From: Acidobacteriota bacterium
GTDB lineage: Bacteria; Acidobacteriota; Blastocatellia; UBA7656
Reading direction: 5' to 3'
Length of the DNA stretch: 41,348 bases
Assembly: GCA_038040445.1 (NCBI GenBank)
Contig: JBBPIG010000001.1
Location: 365,768-407,115 of the forward strand
The translations under genes and the position numbers were made by a program. Below, one piece after another: positions 33,660 through 41,348 of the stretch. Below the pieces are notes generated by a model. It did no database searches and was not told the DNA's origin. It saw nothing but the letters and a program-made list of their open reading frames with translations. Position 1 is the first letter of the stretch, and each line of letters begins with the position of its first letter.

Positions 33660-33853
33660 AGAGACCCATTGTTGAAGCCGCCTCTACGTTCGGCGACTTC
33701 CCTTTCGATTTCCTCTCGGGTGAGTAATGGGAGGCCGTCGGCGATAATATTGTTGCGAATAGCCAGGAGTTTCTTACCCAGGGGCGTTCTAGGTGTAAAT
33801 GGTTCGGGTTCGCCCGTTGCTTCTCTTGTGCTGATCTCAGTATCTGTTTTCAT
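33656..33853 (-). CDS. Probable antitoxin of the PIN-domain toxin
   Basis: The product has 65 residues: MKTDTEISTREATGEPEPF, then LGKKLLAIRNNIIADGLPLL and TREEIEREVAERRGG. No AbrB, ribbon-helix-helix or Phd domain is obvious in the N-terminal part. The C-terminal half (helix, turn, TREEIEREVAERRGG) is typical of the toxin-wrapping end of small VapB-type antitoxins, with a Leu-x-x-Glu-Glu-Ile-Glu-Arg pattern. ATG 33853 follows GAGGTAG; a start at 33895 adds 14 residues without a site. Assignment rests mainly on position and overlap. Confidence 0.75.
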   Translation of the reverse strand: MKTDTEISTREATGEPEPFTPRTPLGKKLLAIRNNIIADGLPLLTREEIEREVAERRGGFNNGSL

Positions 33854-33957
33854 GGCATCACTACCTCGTGCGAATGGTCGTATTGAATCTACCACAATCC
33901 ACTAAGAGGAGCGAGGTTAGCGAATGATGGTTTCTTCATAGCTTCTCGGCCTATGAA

Positions 33958-34054
33958 AGAGTTCGTAGTACGGCCTTTGGGCGGAAGTTTGTACCTGGTC
34001 ACAGTCGGGCCATTGTGCTACAAACTTCCGCCTAAAGGCCGTACTACGAACTCT
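33958..34054. repeat. 36-bp near-perfect palindrome between rnj and the toxin-antitoxin pair
   Basis: Arms 33958-33993 and 34019-34054 match at 35 of 36 positions around a 25-base loop. The arm starts AGAGTTCGTAGTACGGCC and ends GGCGGAAGTTTGTA. It would form a very stable hairpin in RNA. There is no T-run, so it is not a simple terminator; it may be a mobile palindromic repeat or an RNA-stabilising element. It lies downstream of the rnj stop. Confidence 0.85.
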
Positions 34055-34123
34055 TCATCCTTGCGAGCGTCGGCTCAGACGACATGTCGACTCCTTAGAG
34101 AATTTCAAAACTTTGCGTTGCGG

Positions 34124-35785
34124 CTACACCTCGACAACCACCGGAATGATCATCGGACGGCGGCCTGTCGCCTTCTGGATGAATCGCTTCAAGGCCACTC
34201 GGATCTTCTCTTTGATCACCGCGTAGTCGATCTGCTCTTCGTGAGTAGCACTGGTGACCGTCTGCTCGACCAGTTGCTTTAGCTCAGCTAGCATCTCGCT
34301 CGAATCTTCTTCGTGGATGAAGCCTCGCGTGACCAACTCGGGTTCTGACTCGAGCTCTCCCGATGTGGGATTGATCGCGACGATCGCTACGACGATGCCG
34401 TCGTATGACAGGTGTTTCCGGTCGCGTACAACCATGTCTTCAACGTGCTCGTAGCTCGAATCGATGAAGGTTCGCCCGACGAATTCCGTTGCGATGATCT
34501 CCGCGCTTGATTCGCTAAGCTCTAACACGTCCCCATTTTCGATCACGACGATGTTCTCCGGCTCGACAATTCCCAGCGTCGCCGCCCAATCCCTGTGTCT
34601 GTAGAGCTGGCGGTGCTCGCCGTGAATCGGAACCAGAAACCTCGGCCGCGTAGCTTCGATCAGTATCTTCAAATCTTCCTGGCTGCCGTGACCCGACACA
34701 TGGACCCGCGCAACGCTTGAGTCGATCACCTGCGCGCCGCGCTTGTAGCAGTGCGAGATCAAGCGCGAGATCGCCGGCTCGTTGCCGGGTATCTGCCGCG
34801 CCGACAGCACGACCAGATCGCCTTCGCCGACTGAAAGGTTCTTGTGCTGATCGGTCGCAAGCTTGGTCATCGCCGACATCGGATCGCCCTGACACCCTGC
34901 GACGAGGAGCAACAACTGATCGTCGTCCATCTGCCGAGCGTCCGACGGGCTGACGAATATACCGTCAGGCACGTCGAGCTGCCGGAGACTGTCGGCGACC
35001 TCGACGTTGCGCAGCATGCTTCTGCCGAGAAGCGAGACCCGCCGCCCGTAGTCTCGAGCGAGGTCCAGCACGATCTGAATTCGGTGAACTGAACTTGTGA
35101 AACAGCTCAGGACAATTCGCCCCTGCGCTTCTTCGAATACTTTTTCGAGCGCCGGAATGACCGCGCGCTCAGATTGCGTGCGGCCGGGGCGTTCGGCATT
35201 GGTCGAATCCGCCAACAGCGCGAGCACACCCCGGTCGCCGTATTCGGTAAGCCGCTCGAGATCAGTCGGAGGCCCCACCACGGGCGTTTCGTCTATCTTG
35301 AAATCACCTGAATGAATCACCACTCCAACCGGAGTGGTGATCGCCACCGACGTGCATGAAGTGAGGCTGTGAGTGACATGTATCCACTCGACCTCGAAGT
35401 TGCCGAGCTTCACTCGCTGGCGAGGTTCGACGGTATGTAGATCCGTCTTCTTAAGTATGCCGTGCTCCGCAAGCTTGTTCTCGACAAACGCCAGTGTCAG
35501 GTGAGTACCGTACACAGGAACGTTGACTTCCTTGAGCAGAAACGGCACCGCGCCGATGTGGTCTTCGTGTCCGTGAGTCAGGATGATGGCTGAAATCTCC
35601 TCGCGATACTGATCGATAAACGAGAAGTCGGGAATGACAATATCAACGCCCGGCGCGTCCTCCTCGGGAAAGCCCATGCCCGCATCGATGATGATCGTTT
35701 CGCCCCCACAGCGCATCGCCATCATGTTCATCCCGAACACACCTACGCCGCCGAGGGGTATTATTTCGAGTTTATCTTTCGTCAT
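34124..35785 (-). CDS. rnj: Ribonuclease J
   Basis: RNase J is a metallo-beta-lactamase-fold endonuclease and 5'-3' exonuclease that matures and degrades RNA. The product has 553 residues. The beta-lactamase core includes the zinc motif LTHGHEDHIGAVPFLL, HSGDFKID, and the beta-CASP region (DSTNAERPGRTQSE, VSGHGSQEDL, PIHGEHRQLYRH). The C-terminal domain ends in GRRPMIIPVVVEV. Its 3' end is duplicated and decayed about 1 kb downstream. A retropepsin-like gene lies 11 bases upstream on the same strand, so the two may be co-transcribed. Assignment is firm. Confidence 0.95.
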   Translation of the reverse strand: MTKDKLEIIPLGGVGVFGMNMMAMRCGGETIIIDAGMGFPEEDAPGVDIVIPDFSFIDQYREEISAIILTHGHEDHIGAVPFLLKEVNVPVYGTHLTLAFVENKLAEHGILKKTDLHTVEPRQRVKLGNFEVEWIHVTHSLTSCTSVAITTPVGVVIHSGDFKIDETPVVGPPTDLERLTEYGDRGVLALLADSTNAERPGRTQSERAVIPALEKVFEEAQGRIVLSCFTSSVHRIQIVLDLARDYGRRVSLLGRSMLRNVEVADSLRQLDVPDGIFVSPSDARQMDDDQLLLLVAGCQGDPMSAMTKLATDQHKNLSVGEGDLVVLSARQIPGNEPAISRLISHCYKRGAQVIDSSVARVHVSGHGSQEDLKILIEATRPRFLVPIHGEHRQLYRHRDWAATLGIVEPENIVVIENGDVLELSESSAEIIATEFVGRTFIDSSYEHVEDMVVRDRKHLSYDGIVVAIVAINPTSGELESEPELVTRGFIHEEDSSEMLAELKQLVEQTVTSATHEEQIDYAVIKEKIRVALKRFIQKATGRRPMIIPVVVEV

Positions 35786-35796
35786 ATCTTCCGCGG

Positions 35797-36174
35797 TTAG
35801 AACTCAACAAACACCGTGGGATAGTGTGACAGGTCAAGTTTTTCCAGTTCAGGAACTAGACGGATGCCCCACTGCTGCATTGCCAACGCCCCAAACAATA
35901 CTTCGATTTGCTTTCCGTCATCGTCCTTCCCGATATGGTCAATCACCATTGCGTGAGTCGATATCGGCAAGCCCTCAACTTCCGCCTCGAGCACAGCCGC
36001 CTTTTTGCTTTCTTGAATCGCTCCACCAAGCGCAGTGCGGATTGGGTGAGAGATGTCCGATGTGGTCAACCTATCGGCGACCGCCGGAATGATGTAAGTA
36101 TTGCGGGCGCCGCTGTCAAATAGTGTCCAGCTTTCCCGCCCCTGAACGTTAATCATCTGACGTATCCGAACCAT
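35797..36174 (-). CDS. Retropepsin-like aspartic protease (clan AA)
   Basis: The product has 125 residues. The N-terminal half has the aspartic protease signature WTLFDSGARNTYIIP, a DSGA variant of D-T/S-G, and an expected hydrophobic strand further on (VLFGALAMQQWGI). The size is that of a single-lobe retroviral-type protease, so activity would need a dimer. No signal peptide is visible. AGGAGGTAAGT gives an excellent ribosome binding site. It precedes rnj on the same strand. Natural targets of these bacterial proteins are mostly unknown. Confidence 0.78.
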   Translation of the reverse strand: MVRIRQMINVQGRESWTLFDSGARNTYIIPAVADRLTTSDISHPIRTALGGAIQESKKAAVLEAEVEGLPISTHAMVIDHIGKDDDGKQIEVLFGALAMQQWGIRLVPELEKLDLSHYPTVFVEF

Positions 36175-36187
36175 ACTTACCTCCTAT

Positions 36188-36268
36188 GTATCGTAGACTG
36201 TCCAGTCTGCGTGCCTTCCACGTTCGGGCGTCGTCGACACCAGGCGCAGACTGGACAGTCTACGCTAC
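36188..36268. repeat. 24-bp palindrome between the aspartic protease gene and rsmA
   Basis: Arms 36188-36211 and 36245-36268 match at 23 of 24 positions, with a perfect 20-bp core (CGTAGACTGTCCAGTCTGCG in the left arm) and a 33-base loop. No T-run follows. It fits the same design as the palindromes at 33.9, 38.3 and 39.5 kb but shares no sequence with them. Confidence 0.82.
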
Positions 36269-36325
36269 TTCTTCCGAACAACGAGTATAGCAACATCAGC
36301 GCGCTGGTCGAACAGACATTTCGCT

Positions 36326-37171
36326 TCATTCGCGATAAAGCGCCGCGCACAACGCGGCAAACTCACCAAGCGACAGAGTCTCCGCGCGGCGCCGCGATGC
36401 CACGCCGGCAGCTTCCAGAGCCGATTCCACGGGTTGCTTGAATTCGAGCGATCGTGCTCCAGCTTTCAGGTTGTTCAGAATCGTCTTTCGCCGTTGAGCG
36501 AACGCGGCCCGCACGAGCGCGAAGAACCGCTCTTCGTCTGCGACTTCAACTGCCGGACGCTCGCGCACTGTCAGGCAGATGACTGCCGACTGCACTTTGG
36601 GTTCGGGGGTGAACGCCGACGGCGGGACCTCAAAAAGCTTCGCCGCGTCGCAGTAGTACTGCACTCTCACCGACAGGTAGCCGTACTCCTTGCTGCCCGG
36701 ACCGGTCGTTATTCGGTCGGCTACTTCTTTCTGAAGCATCAACGTCATATCGAATAACCGGTGGCGGCCGAGCGGGAGTAGTTTCTCGATTATCGGAGTC
36801 GAGATGTAATACGGCAGATTAGCCACCACTCGAACGCGTCTCCGATCCGGATAGTCGCGTCGCGGAGGATGAAGCATCGACATCGCGCTCTTCGTGAACT
36901 CAACCCAATCCATATTAAGCGCGTCGCGGTTGACGACCGAAAAGTTGTCAGTCTTTACCGTACGGTACAGCTCATCAACAAAGCGGGCATCGATCTCGAC
37001 GGCAACCACATAGCCGCTCTGTTTAGCGAGCAGACGTGTGAGAGCGCCCGCGCCCGGCCCAATCTCAACGATGATGTCGTCTGCAAGAGGCGAGACTGAG
37101 TCGATGATTCGACGCGCGACCCGTTGGTCGGAAAGGAAGTTCTGGCCCAGACTCTTTTTGGCTCTTATCAA
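36326..37171 (-). CDS. rsmA: 16S rRNA dimethyladenosine transferase RsmA/KsgA
   Basis: RsmA dimethylates two adjacent adenosines near the 3' end of 16S rRNA during small-subunit assembly. The 281 residues show AKKSLGQNFLSDQRVARRII, the SAM-binding loop EIGPGAGALTRLLA and the catalytic NLPYYISTPI. A C-terminal domain of normal size follows. The ribD stop is 8 bases upstream on the same strand, so ribD and rsmA are very likely one transcript. Confidence 0.95.
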   Translation of the reverse strand: MIRAKKSLGQNFLSDQRVARRIIDSVSPLADDIIVEIGPGAGALTRLLAKQSGYVVAVEIDARFVDELYRTVKTDNFSVVNRDALNMDWVEFTKSAMSMLHPPRRDYPDRRRVRVVANLPYYISTPIIEKLLPLGRHRLFDMTLMLQKEVADRITTGPGSKEYGYLSVRVQYYCDAAKLFEVPPSAFTPEPKVQSAVICLTVRERPAVEVADEERFFALVRAAFAQRRKTILNNLKAGARSLEFKQPVESALEAAGVASRRRAETLSLGEFAALCAALYRE

Positions 37172-37179
37172 TTCGTCTT

Positions 37180-38265
37180 TTACGCGACTTCGCGAAAGCT
37201 CGGATAGCCGGTGAATTCGGTATAGCCTTCCGCCTCGGCGACGCTGACTTCTTCGAGATCGAATTCAAGATCCGCGAAAGCTAACCGCGTCGCCGTGGCG
37301 TCTTTCCCTTTCGAGCCCGGGACGGCGAGCGTCAGCTTGTCGAGCTGTTCGAAACTCTTCGGCGCGCTTGGATCAATCACGCCCGGCAAGAGAAGGACGC
37401 TGGTGACACTGATTCGCGCCAGCGCTTCGAGCAGCGAACCAAGCTCTCTCTGCGCGCCAGACAGCCTGTTCACCGGCGCGTTCGAAGCTTCCTCAAAAAC
37501 TCCCGCCGGCTTACCGGCATCGCGCAGAATCTCTGATGACGCCAGCGAAAGATTGATCAGAGTCAGGTCTTCATCGGTCTCTCGCTTTATCGCGTCGTAT
37601 CGGGCCAGCAAGTCCGCGGTCCCAACAATCACAGGTGGCCTGTGATGTTGCCCGCCAAGCCGGTTATCGATCAGCAAGCTGTTCAGTTCGGTCCTCGAAC
37701 TGAGCACGATAGCGTCGTACTCGGCTGCCGCTGCGATAAAGCCACGCGAGGGCATCCAACCCCTGAGCGAGCCTAACTCATCACCCGGGTATTCGATCAC
37801 GCCATGGATGAAAGGCGTATCAACCGTGACGAACTTGAAGTAGGTTTCGTTTAGCCGGAGGGCTTCTTCCTCACAGAGCCCTACTTCGACTTCGATTCCA
37901 GCCGCGCGCAACTGCTCGAGGCCTCGACCGCTGACCCGCGAAAACGGGTCCTTGGTGGCGATCACGGCGCGCGCGATCCCGGCCTCGATCAAGGCGTCGG
38001 TGCAAGGCGGAGTGCGGCCGAGATGACAGCACGGCTCGAGGTTACAGTACAGCGTCGAGCCGCGCGCTTGCTTCCCAGCCATCTCGATGGCGTAAGTCTC
38101 GCCGTGCTTGAGCAGATCGTACCGGTGATAACCTTCTCCGACGATGCGCCCGTCTTTTACAAGAACGGCGCCGACCATAGGGTTCGGGCTTACCATCCCA
38201 GCGCCACGCTGCGCCAGCTCAAGCGCTCGCTTCATCAAGGTCTTATCGGCTTCAACAATGTCCAT
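37180..38265 (-). CDS. ribD: RibD, bifunctional riboflavin deaminase/reductase
   Basis: RibD performs the second and third steps of riboflavin synthesis: deamination of the pyrimidine and reduction of the ribosyl side chain. The 361 residues begin with the CDA-fold deaminase domain: zinc ligands His54 (LKHGETYA), Cys79 and Cys88 (EPCCHLGRTPPC) and catalytic Glu56. The motif is HGE rather than the usual HAE. The C-terminal reductase half (from VDTPFIHGVIEYPGDELGSL) is divergent but fits. No other rib gene is adjacent, and no FMN riboswitch is visible upstream. It is followed by rsmA 8 bases later and preceded by tsaD beyond a long palindrome. Confidence 0.9.
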   Translation of the reverse strand: MDIVEADKTLMKRALELAQRGAGMVSPNPMVGAVLVKDGRIVGEGYHRYDLLKHGETYAIEMAGKQARGSTLYCNLEPCCHLGRTPPCTDALIEAGIARAVIATKDPFSRVSGRGLEQLRAAGIEVEVGLCEEEALRLNETYFKFVTVDTPFIHGVIEYPGDELGSLRGWMPSRGFIAAAAEYDAIVLSSRTELNSLLIDNRLGGQHHRPPVIVGTADLLARYDAIKRETDEDLTLINLSLASSEILRDAGKPAGVFEEASNAPVNRLSGAQRELGSLLEALARISVTSVLLLPGVIDPSAPKSFEQLDKLTLAVPGSKGKDATATRLAFADLEFDLEEVSVAEAEGYTEFTGYPSFREVA

Positions 38266-38280
38266 AGTTGTTCGAGCGGC

Positions 38281-38354
38281 CTGGGAGCGCAGGCATCCCT
38301 GCCTGCATTGTCATTGCGCGAGAGAAAAGCAGGCAGGGATGCTTGCGCTCCCAG
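38281..38354. repeat. 26-bp near-perfect palindrome between tsaD and ribD
   Basis: Arms 38281-38306 and 38329-38354 match at 25 of 26 positions around a 22-base loop. The left arm begins CTGGGAGCGC and ends CCCTGCCTGC. A further GTTGTTC/GAACAAC pair flanks it on both sides, with a 7-base bulge on the left. It ends 7 bases before the tsaD stop. The template is shared with the degenerate copy at 26452-26520. Confidence 0.88.
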
Positions 38355-38361
38355 AACAACC

Positions 38362-39435
38362 TTACACCTTGTATCTAGCTTTGAGCGGCACTTCGTAGCC
38401 CTTCAGAAAAACGTTCTCCAGCTTCATCGAAGGCGAGGCCGTGAACTCGAACCCGTGATTTGCGCCGCGAACGAGCTTCGGATAACCCGCAGCCGCAATC
38501 ATCGCCGCGTTGTCAGTGGTAAGAATCGGGCTCGGATAGTAGACCGGCGCGCCGAAGTCTTCGGCGTCTATAGCCGACCTCAACGCGCTGTTGCAAGCTA
38601 CGCCGCCTGCGAGAATGATCGTCCGCGGATGATGTCGCCGCACCGCCTCTCGCAATCGCGCGAGCAAAGAGCGCACAACTTTGTCTTGAAAGCTCGCGAC
38701 AAGATCGACGATCTTCTGATCCGGCTCGCCGCCGTTTGCAACCGGCTCGATTCCCTTCTCTCTCACGTAGCGAAGCACCGCCGTCTTCAGTCCGCTGAAG
38801 CTGAAGTCAAGATTGGTTGAGTCCATTCTTGGAAGCGTAAACACCAGATCAGCCGCGCCCGGATCGCCGGACTTCGCAAGCCGGTCGATCACCGGGCCGC
38901 CCGGATAACCGAGCCCAAGCAACTTCGCGACTTTGTCGTAGGCTTCCCCCGCCGCGTCGTCTCGCGTTCGACCCAACGTGGCGTAGCTGCCTTCTTCCGG
39001 CATGAGGAAAAGCGTAGTGTGCCCGCCCGACACGATCAACGCAACCGCGGGATACTCGACCGGAGGACTTTCAAAGGCGACAGAGTAAATGTGTCCTTCG
39101 ATGTGATTAATGCCGACGATCGGCTTATCGGCGGCCATCGCCAGCGACTTAGCGAAGCTGATACCCACTAGCAGTGAGCCGATCAACCCCGGCCCGCAAG
39201 TCACCGCTATGCCGTCGACGCATTCCAGCGTGACACCGGCTTCGGCGAGCGCGCTTTCCACCACCGGCGCGATGCGATCGAGGTGCTCGCGCGAAGCGAG
39301 CTCCGGAACGACTCCGCCAAACGGCGCGTGAGTCTTCACTTGAGACGCGATGACGTTGGACTTGATGAGCCGGCCGTCTTCGATCACAGCCGCCGCGGTT
39401 TCATCGCACGAGCTTTCTATGCCGAGAACTAACAT
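38362..39435 (-). CDS. tsaD: tRNA threonylcarbamoyladenosine synthase subunit TsaD
   Basis: TsaD transfers threonylcarbamoyl to A37 of tRNAs that read ANN codons, with TsaB and TsaE. The 357 residues begin [17 protein letters not shown] and include the metal-binding [32 protein letters not shown] and [13 protein letters not shown]. Length and motifs are normal, and no tsaB or tsaE is in the window. It is probably the first gene of a tsaD-ribD-rsmA run, with the palindrome inside the gap. The next gene upstream is divergent across a gap that carries another palindrome. Confidence 0.95.
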   Translation of the reverse strand: MLVLGIESSCDETAAAVIEDGRLIKSNVIASQVKTHAPFGGVVPELASREHLDRIAPVVESALAEAGVTLECVDGIAVTCGPGLIGSLLVGISFAKSLAMAADKPIVGINHIEGHIYSVAFESPPVEYPAVALIVSGGHTTLFLMPEEGSYATLGRTRDDAAGEAYDKVAKLLGLGYPGGPVIDRLAKSGDPGAADLVFTLPRMDSTNLDFSFSGLKTAVLRYVREKGIEPVANGGEPDQKIVDLVASFQDKVVRSLLARLREAVRRHHPRTIILAGGVACNSALRSAIDAEDFGAPVYYPSPILTTDNAAMIAAAGYPKLVRGANHGFEFTASPSMKLENVFLKGYEVPLKARYKV

Positions 39436-39489
39436 TCGAAGTCATTCTACACGACGAGAGAGTCGCGTCGAAGTCCAGGGTAGGAGTCA

Positions 39490-39573
39490 GGATTTGCCAC
39501 GAAGACACGAAGACCCAAAGGTTCACAAAGGGTTTCGTGGTCCTTTGAGTCTTCGTGTCTTCGTGGCAAATCC
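39490..39573. repeat. 32-bp near-perfect palindrome between tsaD and the alcohol dehydrogenase gene
   Basis: Arms 39490-39521 and 39542-39573 match at 31 of 32 positions around a 20-base loop. The left arm contains TTTGCCACGAAGACACGAAG, a motif I associate with dispersed repeats of Acidobacteriota, Planctomycetota and Verrucomicrobiota. It lies in a divergent gap, so transcription termination is not its role here; it looks like a mobile palindromic repeat. Confidence 0.88.
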
Positions 39574-39649
39574 CGGCTGCTGCTCTCTCTGCCTGGCGGC
39601 CTAGCTTCTGACGTAGTAGCATACGCGCGATTTCCAGACGGAGAACACA

Positions 39650-40663
39650 ATGAAAGCAGCCATCGTTCGTGAGTACAAACAGCCGCTCCAAATCGAAGAC
39701 ACCGAAACTCCGGTGCCGGGCCCCGATGAAGTGCTGATCAAGGTGGAAGCCTGCGGCGTTTGCCATTCTGATCTACACATTGCCGAAGGCGACTGGACTC
39801 ACCTGCTCCGCATCATCAAGCGCCCGCTCATTCCCGGGCACGAAGCCGTGGGCCGTATCGTTCAGAAGGGTGACGCGGTAAACAACCTAGACATCGGCGA
39901 CCGCGTCGGCGTGGCTTGGACTCACTGGACCTGTGGCGAGTGCGAGCTTTGCAAAGAGGGTCACGAGAATCTTTGCTCCAAGCAGATGATAACCGGCGCG
40001 ACCGTTGACGGCGGCTACGCCGAGTTCATCAAGGCGAAAGCTTCACATGTATTGAAAGTACCCGATGCATTAACCTCGGAGGAAGCCGCACCGTTGTTTT
40101 GCGCAGGCGTGACCGTTTACCACGCAATAAAGAAATCTGGCATCAAGCCGCGCCAACGGCTCGCGGTGTTTGGCGTTGGCGGGCTCGGACATCTCGCCGT
40201 TCAGATCGCAAAATGCTTCGGGGCTCAAGTGATTGCTATCGACATTGCCGATGACAAACTAGAATTCGCGCGACGGCTGGGCGCCGACATCACTATGAAC
40301 GCGGCGAATGAGGAGGTCGTGAAGCAGATTCGCAAGATGGGCGGCGCTCACGTAGCAGTGGTCACTTCGGCCGCGAAGGCTGCGTACGACCAGGCATTCT
40401 ATGCCGTGCGTTCGAGCGGAGTGTTAATGGTCGTTGGGATGCCCGCCGAAGATCTGTCGTTCCCGGCGATAATGATGCGCGAGATCAGCATTATGTCATC
40501 GGCGACAGGTACTCGCGAAGACATGCGTGAAGTGTTGGAGCTCGCGGCGGCAGGACGGGTCAAATGTCAGGTCGAAACGCGGCCTCTCGAGCAGGTCAAC
40601 GAAGTGTTCGAAGATATGCGTCGCGCCAAGATCACGGGGCGCGTCGTACTAACGATGAGTTAG
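39650..40663 (+). CDS. Zinc-dependent alcohol dehydrogenase
   Basis: The 337 residues belong to the AdhP/AdhT type of NAD-dependent alcohol dehydrogenases. The catalytic zinc site is intact: ACGVCHSDLHIAEGDW with its Cys, GHEAVGRI with its His and Glu, and the structural zinc quartet CGECELCKEGHENLC. The cofactor loop is GVGGLGHLAVQIAKC. It likely oxidises primary alcohols or reduces aldehydes; the substrate is not readable. No strong ribosome binding site is visible (CGGAGAAC). This enzyme differs from the MDR protein at 3.8-4.9 kb, which lacks the catalytic cysteine. A palindromic repeat remnant starts one base after the stop. Confidence 0.92.
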   Translation: MKAAIVREYKQPLQIEDTETPVPGPDEVLIKVEACGVCHSDLHIAEGDWTHLLRIIKRPLIPGHEAVGRIVQKGDAVNNLDIGDRVGVAWTHWTCGECELCKEGHENLCSKQMITGATVDGGYAEFIKAKASHVLKVPDALTSEEAAPLFCAGVTVYHAIKKSGIKPRQRLAVFGVGGLGHLAVQIAKCFGAQVIAIDIADDKLEFARRLGADITMNAANEEVVKQIRKMGGAHVAVVTSAAKAAYDQAFYAVRSSGVLMVVGMPAEDLSFPAIMMREISIMSSATGTREDMREVLELAAAGRVKCQVETRPLEQVNEVFEDMRRAKITGRVVLTMS

Positions 40664-40664
40664 A

Positions 40665-40717
40665 CCACGGATGACGCGCATCTGATCCGTGCTAATCCGT
40701 CGGACCCGCGTCGTCCG
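40665..40717. repeat. Remnant of a CACGGAT-type palindromic repeat
   Basis: CCACGGAT and ATCCGTG (40665-40691) form an inverted pair, and GATGACGCG pairs with a downstream CGCGTCGTC at 8 of 9 positions. The opposite strand contains CGGATTAGCACGGATCAG, a motif I know from dispersed repeats in several phyla. It begins one base after the alcohol dehydrogenase stop. Its two halves are less regular than the other palindromes. Confidence 0.5.
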
Positions 40718-40730
40718 GCGCCTATTCCCC

Positions 40731-41186
40731 TTAGGCCAGAGTCACCTTGGTCATCGAGTCGCCCGCGCGAAGTTGCTTGGCCGCATCCATCCCGTCGATG
40801 ACTCTCCCGAACACGGCATAGTTCATATCCAGGAAAGCCGCCGGGCCAAGCGTGATGTAGAACTGACACGAAGCGCTGTTGGGATCTTGAGACCTTGCCA
40901 TCGCGACGGCGCCGGCATCGCCATGCTTCAAGTCAGGCGTCACTTCGAGCTTGATCCTTCGCTCGCGCCCGGTCTGCGGATCGACAAATCCTCCGGTGCC
41001 GTTGCCTCGCGGGTCGCCGCCTTGAATGACAAAGCCCGGCTCGTAGCGGTGGAACTTCAAGCCGTCATAGAAGCCACGCTCAACCAGATCGATGAAGTTC
41101 CCCGCGGTGATCGGAGTTTTGTCTTCGTAGAGCTCGATAGTGATAGGGCCGTGGCTGGTTTGGATTATTGCTTTTCGGTTTGGCAT
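40731..41186 (-). CDS. Cyclophilin-type peptidyl-prolyl isomerase
   Basis: The product is 151 residues of one cyclophilin domain: [34 protein letters not shown] and [14 protein letters not shown]. Catalytic Arg and Phe residues of FHR, QGG and SxCQFYI are present. It lacks a signal peptide, so it is cytoplasmic and helps protein folding at proline bonds. AAGGAAGGG lies 6-8 bases before the ATG. It converges with the alcohol dehydrogenase gene. The remaining 160 bases at the right edge hold no gene I can support. Confidence 0.94.
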   Translation of the reverse strand: MPNRKAIIQTSHGPITIELYEDKTPITAGNFIDLVERGFYDGLKFHRYEPGFVIQGGDPRGNGTGGFVDPQTGRERRIKLEVTPDLKHGDAGAVAMARSQDPNSASCQFYITLGPAAFLDMNYAVFGRVIDGMDAAKQLRAGDSMTKVTLA

Positions 41187-41348
41187 GTTAATCCCTTCCT
41201 TGAGTTTGAAGTTGAAGACTCTAGCATCCGCTCAAGACGTTTAACAAGCAGGCACGGCTCGGAGGAGCGACCTGCCAGTAATGGCCTTGTCCCTCAAGCT
41301 CGCGGTCGGGAAGGTGGGCTTGCCCCCGCGTGCCGAATGAAGGACAAA

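Noticed and set aside
38023-38820. A 265-codon plus-strand frame across ribD, the palindrome and tsaD
   Set aside because: It is antisense to two well-supported genes; part of it is the translated palindrome, and there is no ribosome binding site.
1-41348. CRISPR array, tRNA or rRNA genes
   Set aside because: No regularly spaced direct repeats, no cloverleaf with a GGTTCRA-type loop, and no rRNA-like stretch was seen on either strand.

Overview
The window looks like a chromosomal segment of a diderm bacterium, most probably an uncultured member of the Acidobacteriota (Blastocatellia-like). This placement is inference. It rests on lpxD (lipid A synthesis), a menaquinone gene of the futalosine type (mqnE), DUF4112 and DUF5777-like proteins, a large caspase-family gene with a LolA-like tail, NtrC/sigma-54 regulators, and intergenic palindromes of kinds I associate with that group. 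No rRNA, tRNA, CRISPR array, phage module or insertion sequence was recognised.

Layout. 0-6 kb: tail of a beta-barrel gene, mgtE, a small ribbon-helix-helix-like gene ending in a strong terminator, mqnE with a clear promoter, an MDR dehydrogenase divergent from a TetR regulator, and a small ferredoxin-like gene. 6-13 kb: rpiA, a glutaredoxin, a hypothetical gene, a LOG/SLOG-fold protein, a YgfZ-like folate-binding protein, a possibly frameshifted small gene, a urate-oxidase-N-terminal-like membrane protein, an ErpA-type carrier and an Mrp/ApbC ATPase. Ferredoxin, glutaredoxin, YgfZ, ErpA and Mrp together make this stretch rich in Fe-S cluster functions. 13-19 kb: a Xer recombinase, lpxD, a protein that may be a degenerate metallopeptidase, parA-parB, a bifunctional-nuclease-family gene and ssb. 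18.9-26.1 kb: a co-oriented minus-strand block of sigma-54 response regulator, lipoprotein, glycerate 2-kinase, exported peptidoglycan-binding protein and sensor kinase. 26.5-30.5 kb: plus-strand genes for a membrane-anchored protein, a second sensor kinase, a pseudopilin, a YfcE-like phosphoesterase and a DUF4112 protein.

30.5-34.2 kb is the accessory part. It holds an exported caspase-LolA fusion, a convincing integron-type attC site just upstream of it, two tiny genes (58 and 46 aa), a decayed second copy of the 3' end of the RNase J gene, a VapBC-like toxin-antitoxin pair and a 36-bp palindrome. The genuine rnj follows. 34-41 kb returns to core genes: rnj, a retropepsin-like protease, rsmA, ribD, tsaD, an alcohol dehydrogenase and a cyclophilin. 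Several of their gaps carry long, nearly perfect hairpin repeats of unrelated sequence but similar design.

The most interesting region is 30.5-34.2 kb. It looks like a patch where an integron cassette, a toxin-antitoxin pair and a duplicated gene end have accumulated beside rnj. The second point of interest is the set of intergenic palindromes between 26.4 and 39.6 kb. All family assignments come from reading motifs in the translations; no database search was possible.
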